From Lactarius indigo (lineage: Eukaryota; Basidiomycota; Agaricomycetes; Russulales; Russulaceae), in contig JAFKAC010000012.1 of NCBI GenBank assembly GCA_025766275.1, positions 1-64,000 on the forward strand: DNA of 64,000 nt, written 5' to 3'. Below, piece after piece: positions 34,255-45,933 of this stretch (positions are counted from its first letter, which is position 1; each line of letters opens with the position of its first letter). A program made the translations under genes and the position numbers. The notes under the pieces were generated by a model. That model was not told the DNA's origin and searched no databases. It saw only the letters and a list, made by a program, of their open reading frames with translations.

Positions 34255-34640
34255 TGTCACAGATGCAAATTGACCATGAGTGGTCTTTGGTTTGAAGGGG
34301 AGTCCAGTGAATGACAAAAGAGACTAGAAAAGAAAGAGAAAGAGATAATTAGAGAGTATGTGATTACCAGGCAGTGTGTTACATATGCAAATTGACCATG
34401 AGCAGTCTTTGGTTTGAAGGGGAGTCCAGCAAACGACAAAAGAGACTAGAAAAGAAAAAGAAGAGATAATTAAAGAGTATGTGATTACCAGGCAGTGTAT
34501 CACATATGTAAAATGACCATGAGCGGTCTCTGGTTCGAAGGGGAATCGAACGAGCAACGAAAGAGACTAGAAAGAGATGATTAAAGAGTATGTGATTGCC
34601 AGGCAATGTGTCACATACACAAATTGACCATGAGTGGCCT
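34255..34640. repeat. About 120-bp tandem repeat, four diverged copies
   Basis: The word TGACCATGAG recurs near 34271, 34393, 34513 and 34624. Each is followed by GGTCT/CAGTCTTTGGTTTGAAGG-type sequence and AAAGAGACTAGAAA. Apparent minus-strand ORFs here (for example 34379-34777) are repeat translations. Confidence 0.85.
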
Positions 34641-34829
34641 TTGGACTGAGAAGGAGAACAGCCGAGGGGGTGATAGCACCAGGAGGGGTTCGAGATAGAC
34701 AATGCCGGCGAGGTATTAACTATTGAGGGGCGAGGAAGGGCATTTGATGGGTGGGGTGAGAACGACAGGAGCATCACTCAGAAGAGGGATGCAAAGGGAC
34801 TTACTGATATCCGCACTGGGTAAGAATAT

Positions 34830-35815
34830 TGCAGCAGTAGCCCATGGGAGAACAACAGTGGGGTATGGACCTGGGCCAGCAAACTCGTAGTGAACGCGAC
34901 AGTGCAGCAGCAGCAGTGAGTCGTGAGAGAACAACAGTGGGGTATGGACCTGGGCCAGCAAAGTTGTGGCAAATGCGACAGTGCAGTAGTAGCGGTAAGT
35001 CATGAGAGAACAACAGTGGGGTATGGACTGGGGCCAGCGAAGTCGTGGTGAATGTGACAGTGCAGTGACAGAGGTAAATCATGAGAGAACAACAGTGGGG
35101 TATGTGTTACAATTTTCCTTGGACTTGTTCATTCGTATCTCATTGTTCCTTTCCCTATCCTATACGAGCCCTGTACGATTACGCGAACTTTACGGTTACC
35201 CGATTCCTATCACGCACCTTACTTATCGATGCCCACTTCTGATAAAGTTCGACATGTGCTAGTTTCCGTCGTGTTCCCAATCATGCGCGTCCCCACGTGA
35301 TTTGCCTTTATTCCCAGTATGATACTCCTTTATTCTCTATATGTCCTATCCATTGTTCCAAGACTGGCGATGGCACCATCTGTTTGTCATTGCTATACTA
35401 ACTGCTGTCTATTTAAACCTAGTCCTATCTAGCTTGTACGGTAGACTAGACTTCTTGTGTAATACTACACTCGTCTAACGCGAACGCCTTTCGTGCCTTC
35501 TCTGTCTCGCGAACCCCCCTTGCTTTCGCTAGACCTTTGAGTCTTAGCCTTCCTCTACGATCCAAGTGACCATCGTCCTTGTGATCCTTGTGCATCACTC
35601 TACTGAAGCCAAGCCCTAGAGCTTGTGCTACCGCAACTCGACTGACTTAGTACAGGTCGTACTCTATGCCCCGGTAGTGGCGTAACAGTATGGACCTGGG
35701 CCAGCAAACTTGTAGTGAACGTGACAGTGCAGCAACAGCAGTGAGTCATGAGAGAACAACGGTGGGATATGGACCTGGGCCAGCGAAGTTGTAGTGAACA
35801 TGGCTCATCGACATG
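34830..35815. repeat. About 80-bp minisatellite split by a solo LTR
   Basis: GAGAACAACAGTGGGGTATG recurs near 34848, 34926, 35007 and 35086. After the LTR a diverged copy appears near 35752 (GAGAACAACGGTGGGATATG). Each unit also contains CTGGGCCAGC and GACAGTGCAG. Confidence 0.88.
35105..35687 (+). repeat. Solo gypsy-type LTR inserted in the minisatellite, target duplication GTATG
   Basis: It begins TGTTACAATTTTCC and ends GGCGTAACA (583 bp), with inverted TGTTAC/GTAACA tips. GTATG at 35100-35104 is repeated at 35688-35692. A TATA-like CTATTTAAACC lies near 35409. It still contains many CpG sites, so it is probably younger than the other gypsy LTRs here. Confidence 0.93.
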
Positions 35816-36189
35816 TGTTAGAAGAATACAAGACATAGTCAGACACCAAAACCAGGGCAGAGATCTTACTCACCTGCTGCTTCTCTCTCTCCGCTTCTCG
35901 GCCTCGTCACTGCTCTAATTTAATCACCACAGAATTGTTGAGGGAGTGAGAGGGCAGTGGGGGTTGGTGAGAGGCAAGAGAGCAAGGCAGCAGCAAGGCG
36001 AATGCATAGGGTGAACATGAAGGGGCCAAGCTCCATAATTATCTATCGACTTAGCATTTCGCCGCACTGCGGCCTGGCCCAATACAAACTCACCCCACTA
36101 CATTGCTTTCCAAAAAAAACAAAACAAAAAAATTAAATTAAATTAAATTCATAAAGCACACAAGGACACCTTAATCAATCAATCAGGCC

Positions 36190-36455
36190 AAGTGGCTGGC
36201 TCTTGGGCAGGGGGGCAAAGTCGTCATTTGAGGTGGGGGGCATTTGGGGAATCGGGGATTCAAATCACGTCGCGTACATTGTGTACTACTTTTCATGTAC
36301 CTGGTCACATGACTTAATTACATAATTAATTTCCCACAATGTTATATGGCAAAGTTAAGGTCCAAGTTTGTGCACGCGATGAGTCACGTGATGTCATGTG
36401 ACGTGTTAGGGGGGGGTGAGCTAGGACTGCTCAAGTAATCGTTTAGCCCTCTCAG
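36190..36455 (-). repeat. Right terminal inverted repeat of the MULE
   Basis: Partner of 29116-29385. It is preceded on the inside by an A/T microsatellite (AAATT repeats near 36132-36155). It retains CpG sites at several positions where the left arm has TpG or CpA. Confidence 0.9.
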
Positions 36456-36645
36456 TCATTTCAGTTTTATTGGTCACATGCAACACATTCGGTCAATTCG
36501 GTCATCCTTGGTTGACGAAGTCGCTGGTGGACCAGTTGCAAATGTATTGAAGAGTGAGGTTCTACATGGAGTAGTAGTTTACCCTTAGACGTGCATTAAC
36601 AAATTATGGATTCAACAAATGAAAGTGCTAGGATCGACGACCCAG

Positions 36646-38601
36646 TCAAAACTTGAAACCTCCTGTGAGACCCATCACGTTCTTCAAGTCAATGGCACGT
36701 TTTAACTCGCGCAACCTCGGCATATTTTTACCATACATGTCCTCCAGCGGCGTATCGAATAATGCATAGTTCGGGTACACTGCTGCGCGCTCCACGTCTT
36801 GTCCATCCTTCAGGGCAGCCACCCGAAGATTGTCCGCGATCTCACGTTGCGCACGGAACATTGTCTTGTCCGAAGTTGAATTTGCCCAAGTGAAGGATAG
36901 GATCGAGGGGAAGTAGACCAGGGAACGATCGGGCGGGTAGGCGGACGGTGCACCATGGGAGAACACCGTACTATCGAGGAGTTCGGCATCAGCCGCAACG
37001 AAAACGCTCGGATCCAAAGCTGTGAGCTTCTTGCCCCAGAACTGAAAACCATATGAACCAGCCCACTCAATAAGCATGATATGAGAATATCCGTACCAAA
37101 ATCTGGTCAGCTATCGCATCGAGGAAGTTAAGTGAATATTTGGTGACAGGGAATCCGCAGGAACTCCCACTGCCGGTGCTAGATAAGGGCTTTTGTCCGA
37201 TTCACAGCGAACAGGGTACTCACCGTTGGCCAGGGGGGTCAGCAACTGAGACGGCTTTAATAAATTCCGGATATGATCTAACTCCTACGTCTTTCTGTAG
37301 ACTAGGTATGTGGAGGAATGCGTCGAATATTCCCGAGGGAGGATTGGGGTCATTATAGAATATAAGGGCAGCCGAGCTAACCTGGAAGGCACATGCGAAT
37401 CTCAGTCTCGATATTGTCAGCAATGAAGGAGACAAACCCCTCCGGATGTGTAGACAAATGTTGTAATTAGCGTAGCCTTTGTGTCTGTGACTCCGCTAAA
37501 TTCTGCGGTCGCAGCCTTCACTGCTTCTAGTTGGTCCGGTGCGTATAGAATAGCACCGCCCTGGACCCACGTAAATGACATCAGAACAGTACTTCACAAG
37601 GTCTGTCAAGGGTACTGACCCATACTTGGCCTTGCGCAAATGACTTGAACGTGAATTTTGTCACAATTCCCTGAAGATAGTCTTAGCCTCCTAAGGCGGG
37701 GGGGACCACGCGCGACGCACGAAGTTGTTCCCACCGCCCTGCAAGGAAAGTCAGCCAAGATAACCAACGAGAGTTGTTGCCCCCGCTTACCCTAAGTGCA
37801 AACCACAGATCATGGTTGGCTTCTGTTACCGTCGTGACGGTGCCATTCGGCAGCACAAGCTCAAACGCAACGACATTGTCAACGGCGAGTCCATACTGAC
37901 TAGTCTGGAAAGAATAGCCTGAAATAATCCAGATTAATATTGCTGGTAATCAGAAGTGATTGTCACCTACCACCACCGAGAGTGAATCCACCAACACCGA
38001 TTCCAGGAATCCTTCCACCAATCACATTCACCCCATACGGTGCCAGCCGTTCAAAGACGTCGTCCCATGCAAGGCTAGGTCCAAGTTCGACGGTGTGAGC
38101 ATCAATATCGACCTTGAACGTATTGAAACGGGCGAGAGAAATCTGGACTCCGCAAGTGGACGAAAAGCCACGGTTTTCAGTGTGGCCACCACTCTTAACG
38201 CCAAATGGTGTGCGTGAGTTGCTCAGAACATGCAACTGTCGTCTGTGGTTAGTCGTGGTGCACTGTTGCATTGGACGTGCGTACAATCAAGCCGAGGTCT
38301 TGAGTAGAGCCAGGCTCAACAGAGCAAACAGATGCCTCAGAGCTCGAGACTAATGCATGTTCGTTATCGGAGATGTATCCATTCGAGGCTATCCATGGGT
38401 CAGCATTCTGAAGAGTGGGTGCCCACAACACGATGAACGGTACTTACAAGGGAAAAATACTTGGGACGCGTTCGATATCGCGAGCGAGATTTGACGGCAG
38501 ACGGCTGGGGTCGGAGACCTGGTTGAAAGATCGGGAAAGCTACGTGCAAGGGTGCCAGTGACGAGCGAGAAGGCGCTGAATGTGAAAAGAAGAGAACGCA
38601 T
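36646..38601 (-). CDS. Secreted FAD-linked oxidase, berberine-bridge-enzyme (BBE) type
   Basis: A ten-exon model reads as one 491-residue frame: 38601-38461, 38407-38285, 38235-37971, 37918-37791, 37738-37721, 37670-37620, 37560-37438, 37381-37224, 37169-37097 and 37041-36646. It has a signal peptide (MRSLLFTFSAFSLVTGTLA), the PCMH FAD-binding domain with KSGGHTENRG (the His normally joined covalently to FAD), GVGGFTLGGG, GGGNNFGIVTKF, and the C-terminal BBE segment (YPNYALFDTPLEDMYG). Such enzymes oxidise alcohols, sugars or secondary metabolites outside the cell with O2; the substrate is not predictable. The 18-nt exon 5 is unusual. The exon 1 donor is ambiguous: GTATTT keeps frame, while the better-looking GTAAGT 13 bases further shifts it. 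The gene lies about 190 bp beyond the MULE end. Confidence 0.9.
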
Positions 38602-40295
38602 TCTGTTTGGTGAGGTTCACACTGATGGCAGTGACTTAGCCGCCCCAGACATCTTTTATACTGCGGTCGAGCAAGGAACCCGAGCATGTGTCAGTACAAC
38701 AGTACACACTCTGCCGCCCCCACCTCGATTTACCATGGGGTTTGAGGCAGGGAACACGTCTACTTACAGTCTACTCATGAGCGCGACTCCGGCGTGATCG
38801 GTGCTACGAACCAAACTACAGTAATTGCTCCCAAAAAATGCTTGGAGAACTATAGCTCCTTCCCGATTCGATGCATTGCTCTTGACCGGTCTGACCATGT
38901 GTGCAACGAGACGCAAGGAAGCCGAAAAAAACAATGGAAAGGAGACTACCATATACGCACACGAAACAATGAATCGGGAGCAGCAAGGAAAACGTTCACT
39001 GTCATGATGCCCACCCGAATGAACCTGATGCCATGAATGGCATTTAGGCTGCAGATTACAGTAGAGACGAGGAATGGAAGATGACAGGAGTGATTGATGT
39101 TGTGTCTAAGTCAATAGCGTCCCATGACCAATGCGCTACTTTGCCTTACGCCACTCATCTCAACCTCTCGTACCGTAGTACCTTACTGCTTCATTCCCGT
39201 TTCTTGTCATCGTGCCTCTTTCCCTCACTCGACTCCTTCCTACGCCACACGCCCTCTGTTTTCCTTACCATATTTCTTACCCACCCTGACATGTAGCCAT
39301 GCTCGTAGCTACGGGGTCTGACTTGTATTATGTAAACCACTCATTTCTTGCCGAATAGACCAGTGCTCAGTTCTAGCGCTCAGTCGTCACTTTTCCTCTG
39401 CTCTGCGTGCTTACCCCGGAAGTTATAAGCCCTGCTGCGGGCACTCGATGGGCGAAGTTCGCGGCAATCCGACTTGACTCTTGTTCGCTTGTTCATGCTC
39501 TTGTTCACCCCTTAACGGCTTTGGTCGCTTCTCTTCCTCTTCTCCAACTTCCGCGGAATCCCACTGTCGAGTACGGAATGCTATCCGAGGGCTTCCTCTT
39601 GTAAGTCTCTCGTCAAACATCGCCCCCGACTACGCGTAATTGAAGATTAAATGATCGTCCCGCCCGGACCTTCAGGTACCTCTCCTTTCAACTACGATCT
39701 TTATTTCCCACCGTGCGCCAAGTGTGCAGGGGTGCCCGCACCAATCCGCTATTGTACCCCATTAACGAAACGACGTGATTTCCGCGAGCCCCTTGACCAC
39801 AAGACCAGGTATTCGACACCATGGTTATTCTGATCCAGCCCCTACGTAGACCAAACCCCAAAACCCCATCTCGTTCTCATGTTCCATGCGGCTTCAAGTG
39901 GAGCTCTGCCGTCTCATGAAAGATATCTTCGGCCGCGGACCCACTGGCATTCCTTGAATCTACCCCTATTGGCATTTACGTCTCAACCCGTTTTTATATC
40001 GCCGCTTGGAATAGTTGTCACTGGACTCTGTCTTCTGGCGATGGGTCTTCTCATCGGAAAAACTCCTGACCGTGGCGAACGATAGATGCTCATCTGACTT
40101 TGCGTTATGTTGTCCCAACACGGCTGTTACAGTCCGTGACCGCGGTCTCCGTGAATCCCTTCAGGGTGGGTCAGTAAAGAGCAGAAATGCTTCGAAAATT
40201 GGCTCAGGAAAATACGTATCTCGTATATATATGCGCGGACTGTCCTTCCCTCGAGTTTATTCCAACGACCCTCCTTCCTCTAGGGCGCACTTAAA
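38602..40295. other. Intergenic, no gene supported
   Basis: Short ORFs on both strands lack domain features or splice support. The interval separates the minus-strand oxidase and the plus-strand transporter, so it should hold both promoters. A CTTATACT box complement near 38655 (ATCTTTTATACTGC) could be the oxidase core promoter. Confidence 0.4.
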
Positions 40296-42317
40296 ATGGT
40301 GCTTAAAGTCTTTCGCAATCTTGCGCCACCTCGTCAAACCCACGGCGGAGAGCGTGTCCCCCTTCTTACGGCTTTGTTCTCTCTCTCCTCGCTTCAACTG
40401 GCGCAACTTTTCTCAGGGTAGCACCGGCACCAGCTCATAGTCAGCCCACAGTACTGATATTCTGTTAGATGGCTGGCTCAAACTTGCGATTCGGTAGACA
40501 TGTTCAATGTCGTTCTGAACGTCGTTCTCCTCAAGACGGAATTTCATCAGGACGCTGGCATCGTCATGGTGCGTTGTATTCCGTTTCGCTACTTCTGCTA
40601 CCCATGTGACCATCATAATCCTAGATGATAGTCATTTCTCTCAATTATCTTTTCCGGATATTCGGTGGTGTAAGTATTTCGTGTTGTCTTCTGAGGCTTC
40701 TAGACGGAATCAGGAAGTCAGCCCATTATCTCCCATCTCGTGCATTTGTGCTGAGCGCGCACGGGGATGAGGGGCGAGCCTTTAGTTTCCTCTTTGATCA
40801 CCAACGAAGCTACTCCATGTACTCCTACCATGTGCTGACAGTCTCCGCTCCCCTAGGTCCTATTCGGCATTTGGTCCGATCGCGTTGGACGAAAATGGCC
40901 GCTGGTTGCAATCCTCTTGTTTTGTTCATTGCTTCAAGTTGCTACCGCGTTTACGCAGAGCATTGAGGAGTTCCTTATCTTACGGTGTCTCTCTGGCTTT
41001 GCTATGGGCGGTGTCTGGGGTATCACGGTGTCCAACGGTCTCGAGAATCTTCCCATTGAAACACGTGGACTTGCGTCTGGAATACTGGGGCAGGGATATC
41101 CCGTTGGTTGCCTTGTATCTACCATCATGAGCACTTACTTTGTCGCGAACAACCGTCACACCTGGCGCGTGTTGTTTTGGACCGGTTCGGGGATGATTGC
41201 GCTCGCCGCTATCGTCCGAGCTGCCATCCCAGAGAGTCGGGCCTTTCTACATGCGAATGCCCGAAGAGAGGCTCAGAGGAGGCGAACCGGCCAGGAGTCC
41301 AAATCAATCGTCCGTGAGGCGGGCCTCACGCTCAAGACTAACTGGAAATCTTGCTCCCTCTATGCAGGGATTGTTACCTGTTGGTATTTTGCTCATGTGA
41401 AGTAAGACAGCTGATCGCAATCGATATAGATGTAACTCTTGCTTTGCACGGCTCGCAAGATTTGTACCCAGCCTACCTTTTGGCTGTGAAAGCTTTCACC
41501 CCCCATCAAGCCACGATCGCCGCTTTGGTGGGCAGTTGCGGGGCCATTGTGTGAGTTACATTCTGACCTCCAGTACCCGTCTCTTCTAACTTATTTTTTT
41601 CGATAGCGGCGGTGTTACCGCAGGATCTTTATCGCAGGTCATGGGGCGTCGGCTCACGATGATCTTGTTCCTTCTGCTCGGTGCAGCTTTCATTCCCCTC
41701 GGGATGCTTCCCTCGACTTTCGCAAAACTCTGCATTGGGGCGTTCTGGGTACAATTCGGCGTGCAGGGCGCAGCTGGTGTTGTTCCAATCTGGCTTGCCG
41801 AGCTGAGTCCACCAGGTTTCTGTGCATTATTTCCAGGTGTCATCGCTCAACTCGGAAACGTGAGCATTTACTTCTCTGTCTACTTTCGTGATCGGCCGAC
41901 CACCGGCCCCCCTCGGCGGATAAATAGATGTTCGGATCCGGAGCCGGGGAAATCGAGACAATCTTAGCGGGAGTGAAACATCTTAAAAAGACGATCATCG
42001 CGAACGGGAATAGCACGGTTGTCCCTGGTTACGGGACGGCGATGTGCATCGTTTTTGGGATTTCTACTTTTTTCGCGGTTCAGGTCCTTCTTATTGCGAC
42101 CGAGTGCGTCCCACGCTCCTCTCACGCGATCTTGCAAACGCTAACCTTGATTGCGCGACCAAGGAACCATGGGTCGCACTTCGAGGCTCGGAATGCTGAA
42201 TTTGAGGAAGGCAATTTCAATGTCCATACTCCACCCCAGTTATCCTTGAAAGAAGAGAAGTACCCTCACATGGCAGTCAGTCATTTGGATGTGGAGAGTG
42301 GAGGCAAGTTTTGGTAA
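40296..42317 (+). CDS. Major facilitator transporter, Jen1-like monocarboxylate permease
   Basis: An eight-exon model closes as 497 codons plus stop: 40296-40417, 40469-40568, 40625-40669, 40857-41379, 41430-41550, 41607-41859, 41928-42103 and 42164-42317. Family features include GWLAQTCDSVDMFNV in TM1, the MFS loop GIWSDRVGRKWPL, GFAMGGVWG, a FWTGSGM helix, LHGSQDLYPAYL (a signature region of Jen1-like lactate/pyruvate carriers), GVQGAAGVVPIWLAELSPP and the terminal ENHGSHFE. About 12 membrane helices are expected at the plasma membrane, importing carboxylates with protons. Intron 3 is long (187 nt) and intron 4 uses a weak GTTGGT donor, chosen because it alone restores the frame. Specific substrate is inferred. 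Confidence 0.88.
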
Positions 42318-43667
42318 CGTGGGTATCATGGTTTGCACAATTCCCTTCCATGGCGTGTTTATTTCGCTTTGGAAGGTTGTATAACAAAGCCCGTTTTCCC
42401 AACGCGGACAAATGAAGAATTTGGTAATCTACACCTCATCTATCGTGATATATGATTACAGACTTTGGGGGATGTGGATCCCTGAATTATTTTCGCTCAC
42501 TATGTTTTTCTGTAGGACTATTGTTGCGTGCATGTTTCTTATTGGTTCGTATTAGTAGCTTAGTATTGTACTAGGTTACTCAGAACCATAGTCTGAGTCG
42601 ACAAGAGACAAGTCAATGAAATCGTATCCACACCTGTAGGAAATAGTTCTTTTCCGGTTTTCCGGACCCTACGCAAATATGGCTGTCTTATTCACGAGTT
42701 GTAAGTACTGTGAGTAGACAAACTCTCGTCACAGTGTGTGGTTTTCTCCCCACCGTGGGACCGAGGCCTCTTGTTTTAAAAACTATTCATATTATCTCGC
42801 AGCTTGTTTTATCATCCACGATATAAATACGTACCTATGATAGCCTCACCTTAGATTACTGCCCGCAATTTGGCCCGCCTTATTGTACGATGCCCTCAGC
42901 TGATCGTCGGCATTGCCGCGGCTATAGTGGACCCACTCTCACTCCGTTTCCACCCTAAAGTTACTTCAGATGCTCCAAATAGGTGATCCGAGTGCAATAG
43001 CAAGAGCTGTAAAATTATTTCAGTTCAGCCCGGCCCGGCCCAAATTCCTCGCGATGTTGTACCATCCTCGGGAATGTGTGCTCCTTCTTACTTCGAGAAA
43101 AGCCAACCCCACCCAGTCGGGGGCAATAGCCAAGACCATCTGTGACCTGACTCCTCCGGGCGACTACCGCAGCCCGTCTCGAACGAAGGTGACAAAAGGA
43201 CGGAAAGGTGCCCTACCCTCATCGTCAGAGTGGTCGCTCACCGCAGCAGAACGCTCCCGTGTCCATCAATCGGGCTCAGTAACACTGACCCAAACTCTCG
43301 AACGCAGGAATTTCGGGATACGCTTCGAGAGTTGAAACACTGCCCTCAAACGATGTAGTCCAACTGGCAACACGTCACCAAGAGTTGCTTCGGATAACGA
43401 GATGTGACGGACCTGCGTAGGGTTGGCAATAGGTAGTGACTAGATTAGTGTACAAAGGACGATCGGCGATTGATGGACGTCGAACAAGGATGTCGCCAGA
43501 TACATATGTTGTAACTTACTGAATGCCCTAGGATACAACGCACCGGATACGGCAGCATGTCATCCTAGCCCTTCGGGTTTCACCCCGCAAGTGAAAAGTA
43601 AACGAGGCGTCTGCATTTCACTCCCTCTGATGATCGGCTGCGAACGAAGCCAAGTGGTCGAGGTACC
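42318..43667. other. Convergent intergenic region, no gene supported
   Basis: Lies between the 3' ends of the transporter (plus) and the dynactin-like gene (minus). ORF 42970-43335 has no domain and no splice support. Confidence 0.45.
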
Positions 43668-44695
43668 CTAGTCGTACCCGCGAAGAGAGCGTTCCCCTTG
43701 CTCTTTCTCTAGCTTGGTGACTCTATCCTCAGCCCTTCGAAGCGTCTCGTCCCACATTACAAAAAGTTCAGAGAGGCCGTCGACCTGCATGCATGCATAA
43801 AGGCGAGCATTGGGCATCGAGAAAAGGCAAACGCACCTGCAGGGCGTACTCTCGGACGATCTTGGCGACGCGCTTCTCGAGGGACGGCGGCGCGCTCGAG
43901 GTCCTCTGCAGTGTCGCAACAGAAGCGTCTCGAGTCGGGGCCGCAACGCTTCGTTGTCTGCCGTGAGTTGGTCTTAGTATACGAATTGAAGACCCCCATG
44001 ACAAGTGGGGCGGAATGATGTACGCACCAGATAGACTTCCGGCTCCAGTGACGCCTCTTTTCTGCAGAGCTTCGATCTCACGCATGTCGTTGTCCGCGGC
44101 GCGAATATCGGGCTCGAGTTCTGCCGCTACGGCAGCCAACTCTGCAGGAGACATGTCCGCGTATTCGGGGGGAGCGGTGGTCGGGAGCGTGCCAGAAAGC
44201 GCAAACGTGGGTGTAAGATACTGGGCGTGTTGCTCATCTGTGCGCACACGAAAGTTTTTATTATCGAGTGTCTATGGAAGAAGTAGGAGTCGGCTCACAT
44301 TGACTGAGGAACTTGCGCAAGGCATCGTGGGTGCTCGCGACATCGTTCATACGGCGGTGGGCGTGTTCGGCAGCGCGCAGGAGAGTCTCGCCGCGTTTGA
44401 GTTCCGGCTTGCGTTCTTGCAGACTGGCGAGGGACTCGTCGTGTTTGGCGCCATAGATGAGAGCCTCGAGCCAGCGCACACGCAGCTCGAGAGACTGTGT
44501 CGGCCCCAGGTGGTGTTCTTGGGAAGAGATAGACTCTTCGGCCGGTAAGGGGATTGCAAGGTGGGGTTGGCTGATGCGGGAAACGGATAGGGTTGGGGGA
44601 GGTGATGACGGAGGGGTCGAGGCTGGAGTGGAGCCCGAGGACTTGAGACGGACACGTTGGACGTCGCCGAGGAAAACACTGCCGATGTTTGCCAT
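43668..44695 (-). CDS. Dynactin p24/DCTN3-like subunit
   Basis: Four exons (44695-44299, 44237-44024, 43957-43837, 43784-43668) give a 282-residue frame. The start was chosen at 44695 because the ATG sits in a strong CCACCATGGC context; an upstream in-frame ATG exists at 44845. After a Ser/Pro-rich N-terminus comes a coiled coil opening with LRVRWLEALIYG, comparable to the ELERWVYG opening of animal p24. A middle segment follows (LRKFLSQYEQHAQYLTP, LAAVAAELEPDI), and the end has LFVMWDETLRRAED, comparable to the FVQWDELL motif of p24. p24 belongs to the dynactin shoulder and supports dynein-driven transport. The assignment rests on motif pattern and size, so the homology is probable, not certain. 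Confidence 0.7.
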
Positions 44696-44867
44696 GGTGG
44701 AGGAATTATGTTTGCCCGAAAGAGGCAGTTTGGGTCTCGTTACTGGCACATGCGTGTCGTGGTCAAAAACACGCGACGCCTGCGGTTTGACTGTGCGTAA
44801 TCGTGCATTCCATCCATCGATTTCTTTTCTTTCCGCTACTGCCATCTCTCTTTGTTGCCATCAAGTT
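44696..44867. promoter_or_regulatory. 172-bp divergent promoter interval
   Basis: Only 172 bases separate the start codons of the dynactin-like gene (minus) and the REEP-like gene (plus), so both core promoters must lie here or in the first exons. Pyrimidine-rich runs (TTTCTTTTCTTTCC near 44820) precede the plus-strand start. No TATA box is evident. Confidence 0.6.
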
Positions 44868-45933
44868 ATGCTCGTTTATCTCACCTCTCGAATCGTTAGG
44901 TATCTCTAACCTTAAATCGTTACCTCCGCTACGACCCTCGGCTCACTGCTTTTTTCCCACAACCACAGTTGTGTTGCTGCGTTCCTGTACCCAGGTTACG
45001 CGTCGTTCAAGACACTCTCCCAGCGGCCTGCCTCAGAAGAAGACCTCGAGCGATGGCTCATGTATTGGTCTGTGCTCGCCTGTGTCATCGGCGTTGAGTA
45101 TCTCGCAGAATGGCTCGTCTCCTGGTGCGTCCCTTCCCCTCCAACTCCAACTCGCTCCTCACAGGAGCACTTGCTGATCTTCCCATTCCCAATTTTTTTT
45201 TAGGATCCCCTTCTACTACCTCGTCAAAATGCTCTTCCTCCTCTACATCGCCCTCCCCCAGACCCAGGGCGCGTCCTACCTGTACCAAACACAGCTCGCG
45301 CCCACCCTCCGCGCCCACGAGTCCCAAATAGACGCAGCGCTCGCACAGCTCCGCACGCGCGTCTTCGCCTTCCTCCAGGCCCGCGCACGCATGCTCTGGG
45401 AGTATGTCATCGCGAGCGCGAGCGCCGGCCCACAGCCCGCGTCGACCGCCTCGGGCGCGGGCGCAGGCGCAGGCTCCGGTCAGCAAGGCCCTCCGCTGAG
45501 CGACTCGGTCTCGGGCCCGACGCAGATGCTCGGTACCCTCTGGCGCACGTACGGTCCTGCGATCGTCGCCGGCGGCACAGCGCTCCTCCAGCGCCAAGGC
45601 CTCCCTCCTCCCGCACCTGCCGCTAGCGCCAGTAGCAGTTCCGGGAGTGCAACCTCAGATGCTCCACGAGGTTACGACCTCGATGCCGATGGTCCAGAGC
45701 CTGTCCTGATGCCCCCTGCGCAGAGCCGCACGTCGTCCGCCGGCTCGGTGAGCGGCCTTCGCGGGCGCGTCTCCAGCGCTAATAACATCAGCCCCGACGC
45801 CCGCTTTGAGGAGGTCGAGGTGCCGAGCGATGCGGAGAGCGAGCGGGCGAGCGGTGCGCCGCCTGCTCCGTCGCGTGGCTGGCTCGGCTGGGCGATGGGC
45901 GGTGCCGCACCAGCACACGTTAAAGCGGACTGA
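44868..45933 (+). CDS. REEP/DP1/Yop1-family ER membrane-shaping protein
   Basis: Three exons (44868-44899, 44969-45124, 45204-45933) give 305 residues. The N-terminal half is a typical TB2/DP1/HVA22 domain: YPGYASFKTL, then acidic EEDLERWLMYWSVL, GVEYLAEWLVSW and PFYYLVKMLFLLYIALPQT, followed by GASYLYQTQLAP. These hairpin membrane helices curve ER tubules. The C-terminal 200 residues are low-complexity Ala/Ser/Gly/Pro-rich, end in an acidic patch and SRGWLGWAMG, and are much longer than yeast Yop1 (about 180 residues). The third exon is very GC-rich with strong codon bias, unlike flanking DNA. Confidence 0.9.

Larger units (their letters stand above)
29116..36455 (+). mobile_element. Mutator-like DNA transposon with long terminal inverted repeats, nested by LTRs
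   Basis: About 250-bp terminal inverted repeats (29116-29385 and 36190-36455) enclose remnants of a MULE transposase with a SWIM finger. The outermost bases are CAGAGGTGGGCAA on the left and, reverse-complemented, CTGAGAGGGCTAA on the right. No clean 8-9 bp target duplication could be read. Two solo LTRs (33500-34125, 35105-35687) and two minisatellites sit inside. The transposase has stops and frameshifts, so the copy is dead. Confidence 0.8.
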
